Below are positions 1 to 8,243 of a DNA stretch of 64,000 bases, one piece after another. Positions within the stretch are counted from its first letter, which is position 1, and the number at the start of each line of letters is the position of its first letter. A program made the translations under genes and the position numbers. The notes under the pieces are model-generated. The model ran no database searches and was not told the origin of the DNA. It saw nothing but the letters and a program-made list of their open reading frames with translations. The DNA lies in contig NZ_CP124681.1 in NCBI RefSeq assembly GCF_029961765.1, positions 2,356,001 through 2,420,000 of the forward strand, given 5' to 3'. Source of the stretch: Nocardioides sp. QY071. Lineage in GTDB: Bacteria > Actinomycetota > Actinomycetes > Propionibacteriales > Nocardioidaceae.

Positions 1-1
1 G

Positions 2-541
2 GCACTCTGGGCGAACCAGGACACCTACGTCGAGGTCTGGTCGGAGAAGGAGGCGATCTCGTCGATCGTCTCGCCGGTCACTGACTCTTACGACGTGCCG
101 CTGATGATCGCCAGAGGGTTCGCCTCGGAGACGTTCCTCTACTCCACGGCGTCGACCATCAGGGCGGTCGGGAAGCCGACCGTCGTCTATCAGCTGGGCG
201 ACCACGATCCGTCCGGTGTCGCCGCGTGGAAGCACGTCCAGGTCAAGCTGAGGGAGTTCGCCCCGGACGTCAAGATCTCCTTCGAGAGGATCGCCGTCAC
301 GGAGGAGCAGATCTCCTCGATGGGGCTCCCGACGCGGCCGACCAAGGCGACTGACTCGAGGGCGAAGACCTTCTCGGGCGAGTCGGTCGAGGTCGACGCC
401 ATCCCGACCCGGATCCTGCGGGACCTCGTTGACGAGGCGATCACCCGGCACATCGACCCGGTGGCGCTCGAGGCCACTCGCGTCTTCGAACGCGAGGAGC
501 GACAAGGTCTTCTCGCGATGGCTCGGGGGTGGTCGTCTTGA
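2..541 (+). CDS. TOPRIM-domain protein (topoisomerase VI A/Spo11-like), 5' end missing
   Basis: The frame is open from base 2, so this is the C-terminal part of a longer protein cut by the window edge. About 30 residues upstream of the first GTG (95) continue the same coding pattern. Two features suggest a TOPRIM fold: an acidic WSEKEAI segment near the start (candidate catalytic Glu) and a GDHDPSG segment about 50 residues later (candidate Asp-x-Asp metal site). Such isolated TOPRIM proteins are common in actinobacterial prophages and integrative elements. The biochemical role is not established; nicking, topoisomerase or primase-associated activity is possible. Its stop overlaps the next start (TTGA), as do most junctions in this block, which suggests one transcript. 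Confidence 0.6.
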   Translation, partial: ALWANQDTYVEVWSEKEAISSIVSPVTDSYDVPLMIARGFASETFLYSTASTIRAVGKPTVVYQLGDHDPSGVAAWKHVQVKLREFAPDVKISFERIAVTEEQISSMGLPTRPTKATDSRAKTFSGESVEVDAIPTRILRDLVDEAITRHIDPVALEATRVFEREERQGLLAMARGWSS

Positions 542-717
542 TCGCCAACGCCTCTTCTCGTCCGTACGACGGGAACTGCTGCACGGCGCTTGATCTCGAC
601 GAGCGCAACCGTGCCGCACTGCTCGGTATGACGTGCTCGTCGGATCGGTGTGCTCGACGCGACCTCGAGACCGCCCGGCCGGATCTCCGAATCGTGGGCG
701 GCGGTGATGGCCGGTGA
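538..717 (+). CDS. small hypothetical protein of the phage-like element
   Basis: A 59-residue frame starting at a TTG that overlaps the TGA of the preceding gene, the same TTGA coupling seen at 959 and 4461. A GTG at 529 is an alternative start. It contains a cysteine pair (NCCTAL) and another Cys-Ser-Ser-Asp-Arg-Cys group, so metal binding is conceivable. I recognise no family. Its stop overlaps the GTG of the next gene, which supports it as a real member of the operon, but the frame is short. Confidence 0.4.
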   Translation: MIANASSRPYDGNCCTALDLDERNRAALLGMTCSSDRCARRDLETARPDLRIVGGGDGR

Positions 718-962
718 GCTCCAAGGACTACCTCGACCACTTCGCCTGCCGGGTCATCCAGGACGCGATCTGCTCGGCCGCCCCTCAGCAGTACGAGGAG
801 CGCGCCCGCGAGTTCGATGCTGTCGGCACCCCGCGGTGCCGCGAGATGGCCCAGGCGTGCCGCAACGCTGCGATCTTCTGGCGGATCTACGGACCGGAGT
901 TGATCGCCGACGACATCGACACCGTCATGGCCGAGTTTCCGCCGAGGGGGTGGGCGGCTTGA
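714..962 (+). CDS. hypothetical phage-type protein, 82 aa
   Basis: GTG start overlapping the previous stop (GTGA) and a stop overlapping the next TTG start. The protein is largely helical and acidic, with no membrane segment and two cysteines in the N-terminal half. I do not recognise a family. Codon use (G/C third positions) and tight packing between genes support translation. It probably belongs to the early or replication block of the element, because the replication-type ATPase lies two genes downstream. Confidence 0.5.
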   Translation: MSSKDYLDHFACRVIQDAICSAAPQQYEERAREFDAVGTPRCREMAQACRNAAIFWRIYGPELIADDIDTVMAEFPPRGWAA

Positions 963-1240
963 GCACGCGCATGCGCATCATCGCGACCCTCGACGGCCGC
1001 ATCGTCGTCTTCACCGGCTGGCGGGTCGCCGAGCTGCTCAAGGAGGCCGGCGCCAAGCCGATCTACGCCGGCACTGTCGGCGGCTGGATGATCGACCGGC
1101 ACCGCCTCGGCGACGTTCTGGCCTACCTCGAGCAGCGCAACATCTCTGTCACGGTGCTCGGCGAGGGCACTCACTCAGCGAGTACCCCTGAGGGTGTCAG
1201 CCGAACGGACACCCTTGCCGAGGACGGTGGTCTCTGGTGA
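959..1240 (+). CDS. hypothetical phage-type protein, about 93 aa
   Basis: TTG start coupled to the previous TGA; an in-frame ATG at 971 is an equally good start. The N-terminal half reads as a small alpha/beta domain (RIIATLDGRIVVFTGWRVAELL), followed by a helix and a polar tail. The stop codon overlaps the GTG of the ATPase gene at 1237, so the two are probably translationally coupled. No family was recognised. Confidence 0.5.
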   Translation: MSTRMRIIATLDGRIVVFTGWRVAELLKEAGAKPIYAGTVGGWMIDRHRLGDVLAYLEQRNISVTVLGEGTHSASTPEGVSRTDTLAEDGGLW

Positions 1241-2337
1241 GCGCGGGAGGCTTCGGGCAGGACTATCCCGACGTCGAGGTGCCACCACCTGACCACCTCG
1301 TTGTAGGCGAGCCGGTCTTTCGCAGGTCGTGGAAGCCGGTCGACCTCTCCGACGTGCTCGACGGCGCCTGGAAGCCTGCAGAGCCCACGGTGGGCCGGCG
1401 TGCCGACGGGATCGGCTTGTTCTACCCGGGCAAGGTCCACACGGTCTCGAGCGAGTCGGAGGGCGGCAAGACGTGGCTGGTCCTCGCGGCCGTGGTCCAC
1501 GAGCTCAGCGTCGGCAACCACGTCGTCTACGTCGACTTCGAGGACGACGAGGGCGGCATCGTCGGCCGCCTGCTGACCTTGCAGGTCGACAAGCAGGCGA
1601 TCCGCGAGCGGTTCCACTACGTGCGCCCGCTGGACGCGCTGGGGAGTGGGATCCACCTCGACGACCTCGGCGTGCTCCTGCGCGACGTACAGCCCACCCT
1701 GGGCATCGTTGACGGTGTCACCGAGGCCATGACGCTCCACGGTCTCGACACCAACTCCAACTCGGACGCTGCGACGTTCGGTCGGATGCTCCCGCGGCGC
1801 CTCGCTGATGCTGGTGCTGCATCGGTGTCGCTCGACCACGTCACCAAGTCCGCGGAGGGCCGCGGTCGGTACAGCCTTGGAGCCGTTCACAAGCTCAACG
1901 CCCTCGATGGTGCCGCCTACGTGCTGGAGAACCGGAACTCGTTCGGCGTCGGGATCACCGGCAGGTCGACCATCCGGATCGCCAAGGACCGGCCCGGACA
2001 ACTTCGCCGGCACGCCCTGTCGTCGTCGGGTGGCCTGCACTGGTTCGGCGACCTGGTGATGGCCTCACATCACGAGACGTGGGCGGAGCTCGAGGTGGCT
2101 GCGCCGGTCGACACTGCCGACGTCGAGTTCCGGCCGACGCACCTTATGGGCGCGATCTGTGCGGCGATCGAGAAGGTCGGTCGACCGCTGTCGGGCACCC
2201 AGATCGAAGCCATGGTTAAGGGCAAGGCGACGACCATCCGTCAGGCTCGGGCACTGCTCGAGGTCGAGGGGTACATCTCCGACAAGACCCCGTTCGCACT
2301 CCTCAAGCCGTGGGATGGGGGAGGCCAGGATGACTGA
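1237..2337 (+). CDS. RepA/AAA_25-type replicative ATPase of the element
   Basis: A 366-residue RecA-fold ATPase. A variant Walker A (SESEGGKT, residues 72-79) is followed by a strand and acidic patch YVDFEDDEGG (98-107) and a Walker B strand LGIVDG (about 155-160). A conserved LDHVTKS segment near residue 200 resembles the sensor region of hexameric RepA/RSF1010-type helicases. The last 70 residues look like a winged helix. Such proteins unwind or load replication complexes for plasmids, integrative elements and satellites. The C/G repeat tract immediately downstream (2339-2490) is a candidate origin. The start GTG overlaps the previous stop. Confidence 0.7.
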   Translation: MSAGGFGQDYPDVEVPPPDHLVVGEPVFRRSWKPVDLSDVLDGAWKPAEPTVGRRADGIGLFYPGKVHTVSSESEGGKTWLVLAAVVHELSVGNHVVYVDFEDDEGGIVGRLLTLQVDKQAIRERFHYVRPLDALGSGIHLDDLGVLLRDVQPTLGIVDGVTEAMTLHGLDTNSNSDAATFGRMLPRRLADAGAASVSLDHVTKSAEGRGRYSLGAVHKLNALDGAAYVLENRNSFGVGITGRSTIRIAKDRPGQLRRHALSSSGGLHWFGDLVMASHHETWAELEVAAPVDTADVEFRPTHLMGAICAAIEKVGRPLSGTQIEAMVKGKATTIRQARALLEVEGYISDKTPFALLKPWDGGGQDD

Positions 2338-2338
2338 T

Positions 2339-2490
2339 TTCCGTCCCCCGTCCCTGCCCCGTCCCGGCTCGTCCCGGACGGGGGTCACACAACCCCGTCC
2401 CCCGTCCCCCTCCCTTAGGGGGGACGGGGACGGGGGTAGTGACAGGCATCGTCGCTGTAGCCGCGTCCCCGTCCCGCGTCCCTGTCGGTC
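2339..2490 (+). repeat. C-rich CGTCCC repeat tract with a G/C hairpin; candidate iterons or origin
   Basis: In about 150 bases the hexamer CGTCCC or its complement GGGACG occurs roughly a dozen times. Copies are direct at the left, inverted in the middle (about 2421-2437) and direct again at the right. A C-tract/G-tract hairpin with arms near 2393-2413 and 2418-2437 sits in the centre. The tract lies between the RepA-like ATPase and an HTH gene. A 61-codon frame (ATG 2330 to 2515, overlapping the ATPase stop and preceded by GGAGG) runs through it and would encode a Pro/Ser/Arg-rich peptide. I consider the repeat itself the more likely function. Iterons, i-motif/G-quadruplex or terminator roles cannot be separated by eye. 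Confidence 0.5.
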
Positions 2491-2892
2491 GTGGGGGTGG
2501 TGGACGTGGCGCTGATCGGGACCGACGGGCCGGCCGTCGTTGTCAGCGCTCGGGCTTGCGCATTCCTAGAGCAGTACGCCGGACTGACCACTCTGCGCGT
2601 GCGTGTGCGCGGCGTGGATCCGCAGCTCTCGAAGGAGCTGGAGGAGATCCGACTCGCTGCCATGCACTGGCGTGGTTCCGCAGCCGGAACCACGGACGAC
2701 ACCAAGCCGGAACCTGCCGCAAAGTCAGACCAGTGGTTGTCCACGGGGCAGGCCGCCGAACTTGCGGGAGTCACCTCGCGGGCCATTCGCAAAGCAATCG
2801 CGAATGGCCGGCTCCCGGCCAACGAGATCGGCGGCCAGTACCGGGTCAGCCGAGAAGACATCGAACACTTCAAGGCCGCACGAGCGGCATAG
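2491..2892 (+). CDS. excisionase-family helix-turn-helix DNA-binding protein
   Basis: A 133-residue protein whose C-terminal 50 residues form a MerR/Xis-type winged HTH: WLSTGQAAELAGVTSRAIRKAI, then GRLPANEIGGQYRVSREDIEHF. This is the standard excisionase-family (HTH_17-like) pattern. The N-terminal 80 residues are unrecognised. Several in-frame GTGs (2491, 2497, 2500, 2506) could be the start; none has a strong ribosome-binding site. Directly after the putative origin, it may be a recombination directionality factor or regulator of the element. The next gene begins 9 bases after its stop. Confidence 0.7.
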   Translation: MGVVDVALIGTDGPAVVVSARACAFLEQYAGLTTLRVRVRGVDPQLSKELEEIRLAAMHWRGSAAGTTDDTKPEPAAKSDQWLSTGQAAELAGVTSRAIRKAIANGRLPANEIGGQYRVSREDIEHFKAARAA

Positions 2893-2901
2893 GAGGACAC
2901 A

Positions 2902-3570
2902 GTGCCTGCGATCACCGACGAGGTCGCCGCCAAGGCGATGGCAATCCACGACAAGTTGAACGCAACCCTGGCCCGCGTCCGAGGCAACAAGGACCTCAAC
3001 GACGACGGCCGCCTTCGGCAGCTCGCCAAGGCGTACACCGACGCCAAGGTGCAGCTCACCAGCCTGCGAGAGCAGTTCGAAGGCGAACGCGCCGCGACTG
3101 TCACCAAGCTCAACCGCGAGATCTTCGGAGCCACTTCCGTCTCCGGAGCCGACGCCATCTCGTTGCGGGACGCGGCTGATCGCGCCTCGCAGATCACCGA
3201 CCCTGCCGACGCTCTCAGGCTGGTCCAGCAGGCCAACGACACCGGCGACGAGGTTCTCGCTCGTGCCATTGCGCAGGTCGCCCACCGCAACCACGCGGGC
3301 TTCCTCGGTGCAGCATGGGCGCCGGTCCTCGAAGCGTTCCTCGCCGAGCGCCCGGTGATCGCAGCCCGCCTCACGCAGCTCGAGGGAGCCACCACCGGCG
3401 GCCTGCAGTCCGACTTCCAGATGGAAGGCCACTTCTACCTCGCCGAGCCCTACGAGTTCGCCCAGGTGCCGCCCGGCCGGATCGCCGCCTACGCCGCCGA
3501 GCCCGAGCCGGCTCCCAAGCGCAGCCTCTACGAGGAGATGCGCCAGCAGCTCGGGCATGGCCCGATCTGA
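2902..3570 (+). CDS. hypothetical helical phage protein, 222 aa
   Basis: GTG start with a strong AGGAGG ribosome-binding site 7-8 bases upstream. The N-terminal 70 residues are amphipathic, consistent with a coiled coil. The middle is alanine-rich and helical, and the C-terminus has a Pro/Glu-rich linker ending in a short charged helix. No catalytic motif or membrane segment is visible. It could be a structural or scaffold-like protein or an accessory DNA-element protein; I do not recognise a family. A G/C hairpin (about 3573-3591) follows the stop and could attenuate transcription before the next gene. Confidence 0.55.
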   Translation: MPAITDEVAAKAMAIHDKLNATLARVRGNKDLNDDGRLRQLAKAYTDAKVQLTSLREQFEGERAATVTKLNREIFGATSVSGADAISLRDAADRASQITDPADALRLVQQANDTGDEVLARAIAQVAHRNHAGFLGAAWAPVLEAFLAERPVIAARLTQLEGATTGGLQSDFQMEGHFYLAEPYEFAQVPPGRIAAYAAEPEPAPKRSLYEEMRQQLGHGPI

Positions 3571-3679
3571 TGCGCCCCCGGCCCCAGGGGGATGCACCGG
3601 CCCCACCCAGTATCCCTGACCGCGGAGGAGGTGTCTCGCAGGTTTCACGACCAATCAACCTCAATGGAGGAGGTGAGCA

Positions 3680-4042
3680 GTGCCGCCGAAGAAGAATCCG
3701 CAGAAGCCGTACAGCCGGGCTCACCGGGGCCAGGTCGGCAGCCGGATGGCGCTCGTCGATCTGCCTGCCGTTGGCTGTGATCTCCCTGTTCCTGGCCTCC
3801 CGGCCGGGCGCGACTGGTCTGCCCCGGAGCGGGAGCGGTGGGAGGAGCTCTGGCGCTCGCCTCAGGCGACGCAGTGGGACGAGACGGCGCGTGGCACCGT
3901 GGCCGTGCTGATCACCTACGAGCTGGCGATCCTGGAGAACAAGGCCAGCGCGTGGCAGGCACAGGAGTACCGGTACGCCGCCGAGTCCCTGGGACTCACG
4001 CCGAGGGCGCTGACCGCGCTGGGCTGGAGGATCACCGAGTGA
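3680..4042 (+). CDS. probable phage terminase small subunit
   Basis: A 120-residue protein with a basic N-terminus, then a segment of the form DWSAPERERWEELW-RSPQATQWDE and a helical C-terminus with SAWQAQEYRYAAESLGLTPRAL. This layout is typical of actinophage small terminase proteins, which recognise the packaging site and recruit the large ATPase/nuclease. GTG start with a GGAGGAGG ribosome-binding site at about 3666. No large terminase gene follows, which is unusual: in phages TerL normally lies next to TerS. Family assignment is from pattern recognition only. Confidence 0.6.
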   Translation: MPPKKNPQKPYSRAHRGQVGSRMALVDLPAVGCDLPVPGLPAGRDWSAPERERWEELWRSPQATQWDETARGTVAVLITYELAILENKASAWQAQEYRYAAESLGLTPRALTALGWRITE

Positions 4043-4464
4043 GCGAGCGGCGACGTGCTCGGGCTCGCACCGAACACGCCTTGACCGTGAGCGGAGGTTT
4101 GCCTGCCTGCCTCGTCATCGGCCGCTGTATCGAGGTCTGGGTCGGCGGCCACACTCCGACTGACCCATTGTTGATCCGGACCCAGCACGAGGTTCGTCGG
4201 CGCTTCGGCATCGTCCGATCGTGGTGGCTAGAGCAGCAGGGGATCCCTGGCCGCGACGGATGGAGCATCATCCCGAGCGGTCATACCTGGTCGGCCGACT
4301 TCCTCATCGAACAGGGCCGCCGGCAGTGGGTCGACGAATACCTCGCGCGTGCCGGCTGCAAGCTCTCCGACGTCCCGGCCTTGGCCTCCGACGCCAACCG
4401 GCTGTGGGACCTCGCGTCCCCAGGTTCATCCATCCAATCCCTACCCGAAGGGGCATCGCGTTGA
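4039..4464 (+). CDS. hypothetical protein, 141 aa
   Basis: GTG start overlapping the stop of the small terminase gene (GTGA). The body has an alpha/beta look with many Trp residues (RSWWLEQQGIP, DGWSIIPSGHTW) and a C-terminal acidic helix. No signal peptide or membrane segment. No family recognised. Tight coupling on both sides indicates it belongs to the same operon as the small terminase and tape-measure genes. Confidence 0.5.
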   Translation: MSERRRARARTEHALTVSGGLPACLVIGRCIEVWVGGHTPTDPLLIRTQHEVRRRFGIVRSWWLEQQGIPGRDGWSIIPSGHTWSADFLIEQGRRQWVDEYLARAGCKLSDVPALASDANRLWDLASPGSSIQSLPEGASR

Positions 4465-4718
4465 CCACCACTGACGCCGAGTACCTGGCGGCACTCCCGC
4501 CCACCGTCCAGCAGCAGCTCCTCATGCTGGTCGAGGCCGCAGCCGACACCACCGACGACGAGAAGGTCGTCCTGATGTCGTGGATCACCAACGGCATCGA
4601 GGGCATGTTGCGCAACCCGCTGATCTTCCGAGAGCACGCCAAGCTCATCGCCCTCCTTGGTCCGGTGGGCGAGCTCCTGGCTGAGATCTACCGCGCCGAC
4701 GAGCAGGAGGTGGCCTGA
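4461..4718 (+). CDS. hypothetical protein immediately upstream of tape measure, 85 aa
   Basis: TTG start coupled to the preceding TGA; its own TGA overlaps the ATG of the tape-measure gene. The product is a small acidic all-helical protein. In tailed phages the slot just upstream of the tape-measure gene is normally held by tail assembly chaperones (often a frameshifted pair). Position would allow that role, but the sequence shows no slippery site and I cannot confirm homology. Confidence 0.5.
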   Translation: MTTTDAEYLAALPPTVQQQLLMLVEAAADTTDDEKVVLMSWITNGIEGMLRNPLIFREHAKLIALLGPVGELLAEIYRADEQEVA

Positions 4719-7700
4719 TGGCTACGCGCCGTGAACGGGTCGTTCTTGAGCTTGAGGACTCCGGGTTCTCGACAAAGATGGCGAAGAACGCCGCTGCTAC
4801 TGCCCTCCTGTCCCGCGAGCTGCACAACCTCGACCGGCGGTCAGTGGATGTCGGTCCGCACCTCCTCCAAAGCGGCCGGGCTATGGACTCCTTCGGCACG
4901 TCGCTGAGCCGTCAGGGCGCCGAGGTCGACCGGTTCTCGGGTCGCATGCGGATCCTGGCTGACAGCCTGGCTGTCTTCGGTCCCGGTGGGGTCGCTGCTG
5001 GCGGCGTGGCTGCAGGCGGGATCGCTGGCCTGGCGTCCCAGATGGGCTTCGCGACGATCGCGATGAGCTCGCTGGTCGCTGCGTCCCAGGGTGTCGGTGA
5101 CGCCCTCAAGGCGATGAACACCGCGGCGCTCGAGCCCACTGCCGCGAACCTCGAGAAGGCTCGAGAGGCGATGGACCAGATCGGGCCGTCGGCGCAGATG
5201 TTCGTGACCCGCTTCCAGGAGCTGCGCCCCACTCTCCGCGAGATCCGCGATGCTGCGGCCGCCGGCTGGTTTCCCGGCCTCACGGATGCCCTGGACTCTG
5301 TCGAGCGCGTCGGGCCCGAGGTCGCCGACCTGTTCGAGCAGATCGGTCGCGCCGGTGGCTCACTGGTGGCCGAAGGAGCTGCCGCGTTCGCTGGGCCGGA
5401 GTGGCAGCAGTTCCGGACGTTCATCGGCACCGAGGGACCGCGAGCGCTGACCGAACTCGGTCACTCTGTGGGCAACGTGACTCGGGCTCTCGCCGAGCTG
5501 TGGATGGCATTCGGGCCGATCAACTCCTCCTTCTCGACCTGGCTCGTCGACGCGTCGCGCGGTTTCGCCGAGTGGGCCGATGGCCTGTCGGCAACCGAGG
5601 GTTTCCAGTCCTTCGTCACCTACATCCAGACCAACGGCCCCCGTGTCGCAGACGCCCTGGCTGCGGTCGGCAAGGCGGTCGTCGAGATCGTCGAAGCCAT
5701 CGCACCGTTGGGCGGTCCATCACTCCAGATCATTGAGTCGTTCGGCAAGGTGCTGGCCGCGATCGCGGACAGTGACCTCGGGACGCCGATCCTGGCTGCC
5801 GTCTCTGCTCTTACGCTGCTCAACCGCACGCTCCAGGTGACAGCCGCTCTCCAGACGCGGCTGACCGGCTCGACTGCCCTGGCGGGCGGTATGGCCTCGG
5901 GAGGCGTGCTTGGCCTCGGACGAGCTGGCACGGGTGGTCTCAAGGCGACCGCGTCCGACCTCCGTCTCGTTGGCGCCAATTGGCGTTACCTCGGCACCTC
6001 GGCCGCCCTCGCTGAGGCCAGGCAGTCCAAGGCGCTGACTGGGATGGCCAAGGGCACCGCTGTCATCGGTGGCTTGACCGTGGCCGCGACCGGTGCTGCT
6101 GAGGGCATGGGCATCTCGAACTCGGCCTCCCTGGCGCTCATGGGCACGATCGCCGGACCATGGGGCGCGGCGGTCGGTGCAGGTGCCGGAGCGCTGATGG
6201 ATCTCTCGGCCGCGCTCGACGTCAGCACCTCGTCGGCCGAGTCGTTCAACGCGGCTCTGGCCTCCGGCGACGTGAACCAGATGGTCGCGGAGATCGCCGC
6301 AGTTGAGAAGGAGCTGGCGAACCTCAACGACATCTCGAAGCTCGACAGCGTCGGAGACTTCGCCAAGGGCAGCAAGCTCATCCTCCAGGACGCGTTCGCG
6401 AACATCGGCATCGGCGAGTTCTCCGACACGAACTCCGACCTTGAGGCACGCCGCTCGGTGCTCGAGGGCCAGGTCGAGGCCGCCCAGCGCGCGCAGTTGG
6501 CCGAGGCTGGGTTCTCCGACGCCCTGCGCCAGACTGGCGAGGACGCCGGGTTCACCAGCGGCCAGCTCCTCGACCTCGCATCCAGCACGCACGAGGCAAC
6601 AGCGGCCTACTGGGGCGGCGTGGATGCCTCGATCCGGCTAGGTGAGGCCATCGACGGCGTCGCCGCTGCTGCCAACGAGGGCAAGCGGGGACTCGACGCG
6701 TCGACTGAGGGTGGCCGGGACAACCTGACTGCCATCTCGAACCTCGCCAACGCCTGGGCGACCACCAATGAGGCGATGAAGGACGCTCCAGCCGAGGAGG
6801 TCGAGGCCGCCTACCGCAAGGTGCGCCAGTCGTTGATCGAGGCGGCCATCAAGATGGGCGCTACGAAGCAGGAGGCGAAGGGGCTGGCGAACCAGCTCGC
6901 CAAGCCGATGTCGATCGTGGTCAAGGACAAGACCAGGGAGGCTGTCGCCAGTGCCAAGGCCGCGATCGCCGACCTTCGTCGTTCGATCGAGGGAAAGCCG
7001 ATCATCCAGACCGTCGAGGTCAAGCGGAAGTACGGCAAGAACGCCACCGTCGGCACTCCGGGCGGCCTCCCGGAGCTGTTCGGTGGCCCCGGCTCTGCAA
7101 ACGGCTCCACGGTCCCCAAGGACGGCGGCCCCTACTCGGACCGCTTCCCGTACCTGCTGGCCCCCGGTGAAGAGGTCATCTCCAACCGCCATGGCCAGGC
7201 CGACCGCAACCGGCCGCTGCTCAAGGCGATCAACGCGGGGATGCTGGCAGAGGGCGGCACTGCTGGAGGTAGGCGTGGCGGCTCTCTCTTGGTCGCTCCC
7301 GGCTTCGGCTCGCTAGCCGAGCTCGATCAGTTGCCCAAGTCGCTCAAGTCGCTGGTGAAGTGGGTTGACGAGTCGGCGGATGCGCTCAAGGGCGAGGTGT
7401 CGGCGCGTCAGTCGCTGTCCGATTCGCTGACATCGGCGGTGTCCTCGAAGATCACCTCCGACCTGTTCGGCGCCACCGATGTGTGGTCGAAGGGCGGCAC
7501 CTTCGAGGACGTGATGGCCCGCCTGAACGGCGACATCGCCAACGGGAACGCTCTGTCGGCCAACATCGCCGCGCTCCAGGGCAAGGGGCTCGATGGCCCG
7601 GCCTTTGACGCACTGTTGGCCCAGGGAGACTCGGCGACGATCGCCAACTTCGCTGCCCTCTCGGCCGCCCAGCTCGACCAGTTCGAGGTTAGGTACGGAG

Positions 7701-7921
7701 ACCGCTCCAAGTTGGCCGACTCCGTGGCCGCACAGGCCGCTGCGGCGGCTGGCTACACGGCCCAGATCGTCGCGCTGCAGGCGAAGGTCGACCAGACGAA
7801 CGCGCTCCTCGCGCAACTGAACGGCATCCAGAAGGCGGCGCCCGGCGCGACTGGTTCGTCCCTCGCGAAGGCCACCAAGAAGGGCGCCGGCAACGCGTCC
7901 CGCAACAGGAAGCGAGGCTGA
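4718..7921 (+). CDS. phage tail tape-measure protein
   Basis: A 1067-residue protein, the longest gene of the element. It has the composition typical of tape measures: long Ala/Glu/Lys helices, two glycine/alanine-rich hydrophobic stretches (about residues 85-125 and 450-500) and many Ala-rich coiled segments. The motif YLLAPGEEVISN near residue 815 recurs in actinophage tape measures just before the C-terminal region. In phages the protein sets tail length and is ejected into the cell. The ATG overlaps the preceding stop. There are no neighbouring tail tube, minor tail or capsid genes; the following 320 bases are apparently non-coding. It is intact, with no internal stop. Confidence 0.8.
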   Translation: MATRRERVVLELEDSGFSTKMAKNAAATALLSRELHNLDRRSVDVGPHLLQSGRAMDSFGTSLSRQGAEVDRFSGRMRILADSLAVFGPGGVAAGGVAAGGIAGLASQMGFATIAMSSLVAASQGVGDALKAMNTAALEPTAANLEKAREAMDQIGPSAQMFVTRFQELRPTLREIRDAAAAGWFPGLTDALDSVERVGPEVADLFEQIGRAGGSLVAEGAAAFAGPEWQQFRTFIGTEGPRALTELGHSVGNVTRALAELWMAFGPINSSFSTWLVDASRGFAEWADGLSATEGFQSFVTYIQTNGPRVADALAAVGKAVVEIVEAIAPLGGPSLQIIESFGKVLAAIADSDLGTPILAAVSALTLLNRTLQVTAALQTRLTGSTALAGGMASGGVLGLGRAGTGGLKATASDLRLVGANWRYLGTSAALAEARQSKALTGMAKGTAVIGGLTVAATGAAEGMGISNSASLALMGTIAGPWGAAVGAGAGALMDLSAALDVSTSSAESFNAALASGDVNQMVAEIAAVEKELANLNDISKLDSVGDFAKGSKLILQDAFANIGIGEFSDTNSDLEARRSVLEGQVEAAQRAQLAEAGFSDALRQTGEDAGFTSGQLLDLASSTHEATAAYWGGVDASIRLGEAIDGVAAAANEGKRGLDASTEGGRDNLTAISNLANAWATTNEAMKDAPAEEVEAAYRKVRQSLIEAAIKMGATKQEAKGLANQLAKPMSIVVKDKTREAVASAKAAIADLRRSIEGKPIIQTVEVKRKYGKNATVGTPGGLPELFGGPGSANGSTVPKDGGPYSDRFPYLLAPGEEVISNRHGQADRNRPLLKAINAGMLAEGGTAGGRRGGSLLVAPGFGSLAELDQLPKSLKSLVKWVDESADALKGEVSARQSLSDSLTSAVSSKITSDLFGATDVWSKGGTFEDVMARLNGDIANGNALSANIAALQGKGLDGPAFDALLAQGDSATIANFAALSAAQLDQFEVRYGDRSKLADSVAAQAAAAAGYTAQIVALQAKVDQTNALLAQLNGIQKAAPGATGSSLAKATKKGAGNASRNRKRG

Positions 7922-8243
7922 CGTGCCCCGAGGTCGAGCGCGAGTCGCCCCACCGTCGGGCAGTGCACAAGAGAAGAGAGGAGATGGTCGGGTGGAGCGA
8001 CTCGCTGAGCCGAAGCTAGGACGTGGGTCCGACAGAACGTCTGCGACCGTTACGACAAGATCTTCGGGTCTGCTGCATGCGGCAACTGCGCGGAAGCGGT
8101 CGCAGCTCCCACGCTGGGCCTGGTGCAGTTACGGATCCTTGGCGCGAGGGTGCTGGCTAGGACGGCTCGTAGTCGGACAAGGAATGGGTTGACGCCATGA
8201 CCACTTTGGTGGCCTCAGACCTAGTCGCGGGATCATCAACCCC
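7922..8243. other. gap without a convincing gene
   Basis: About 320 bases. One open frame (GTG 7923 to 8192) gives an Arg/Ser/Gly-rich sequence with poor codon bias and I do not accept it as a gene. Near the right end, short arms GGTTGA and TCAACC (about 8187 and 8235) flank the start region of the next gene and could be a weak hairpin or operator. This may be where tail and capsid genes were deleted, since it directly follows the tape-measure gene. Confidence 0.4.

Noticed and set aside
3592..3780. 62-codon frame overlapping the small terminase start
   Set aside because: Runs out of frame into the terminase gene and shows no independent coding support, although its first 30 residues look plausible.
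4461..4718. Programmed frameshift of tail assembly chaperones before the tape measure
   Set aside because: No slippery heptamer or downstream extension in the alternate frame was found.
7923..8192. 89-codon frame after the tape-measure gene
   Set aside because: Arg/Ser-rich, weak third-position bias, no family resemblance; more likely non-coding.
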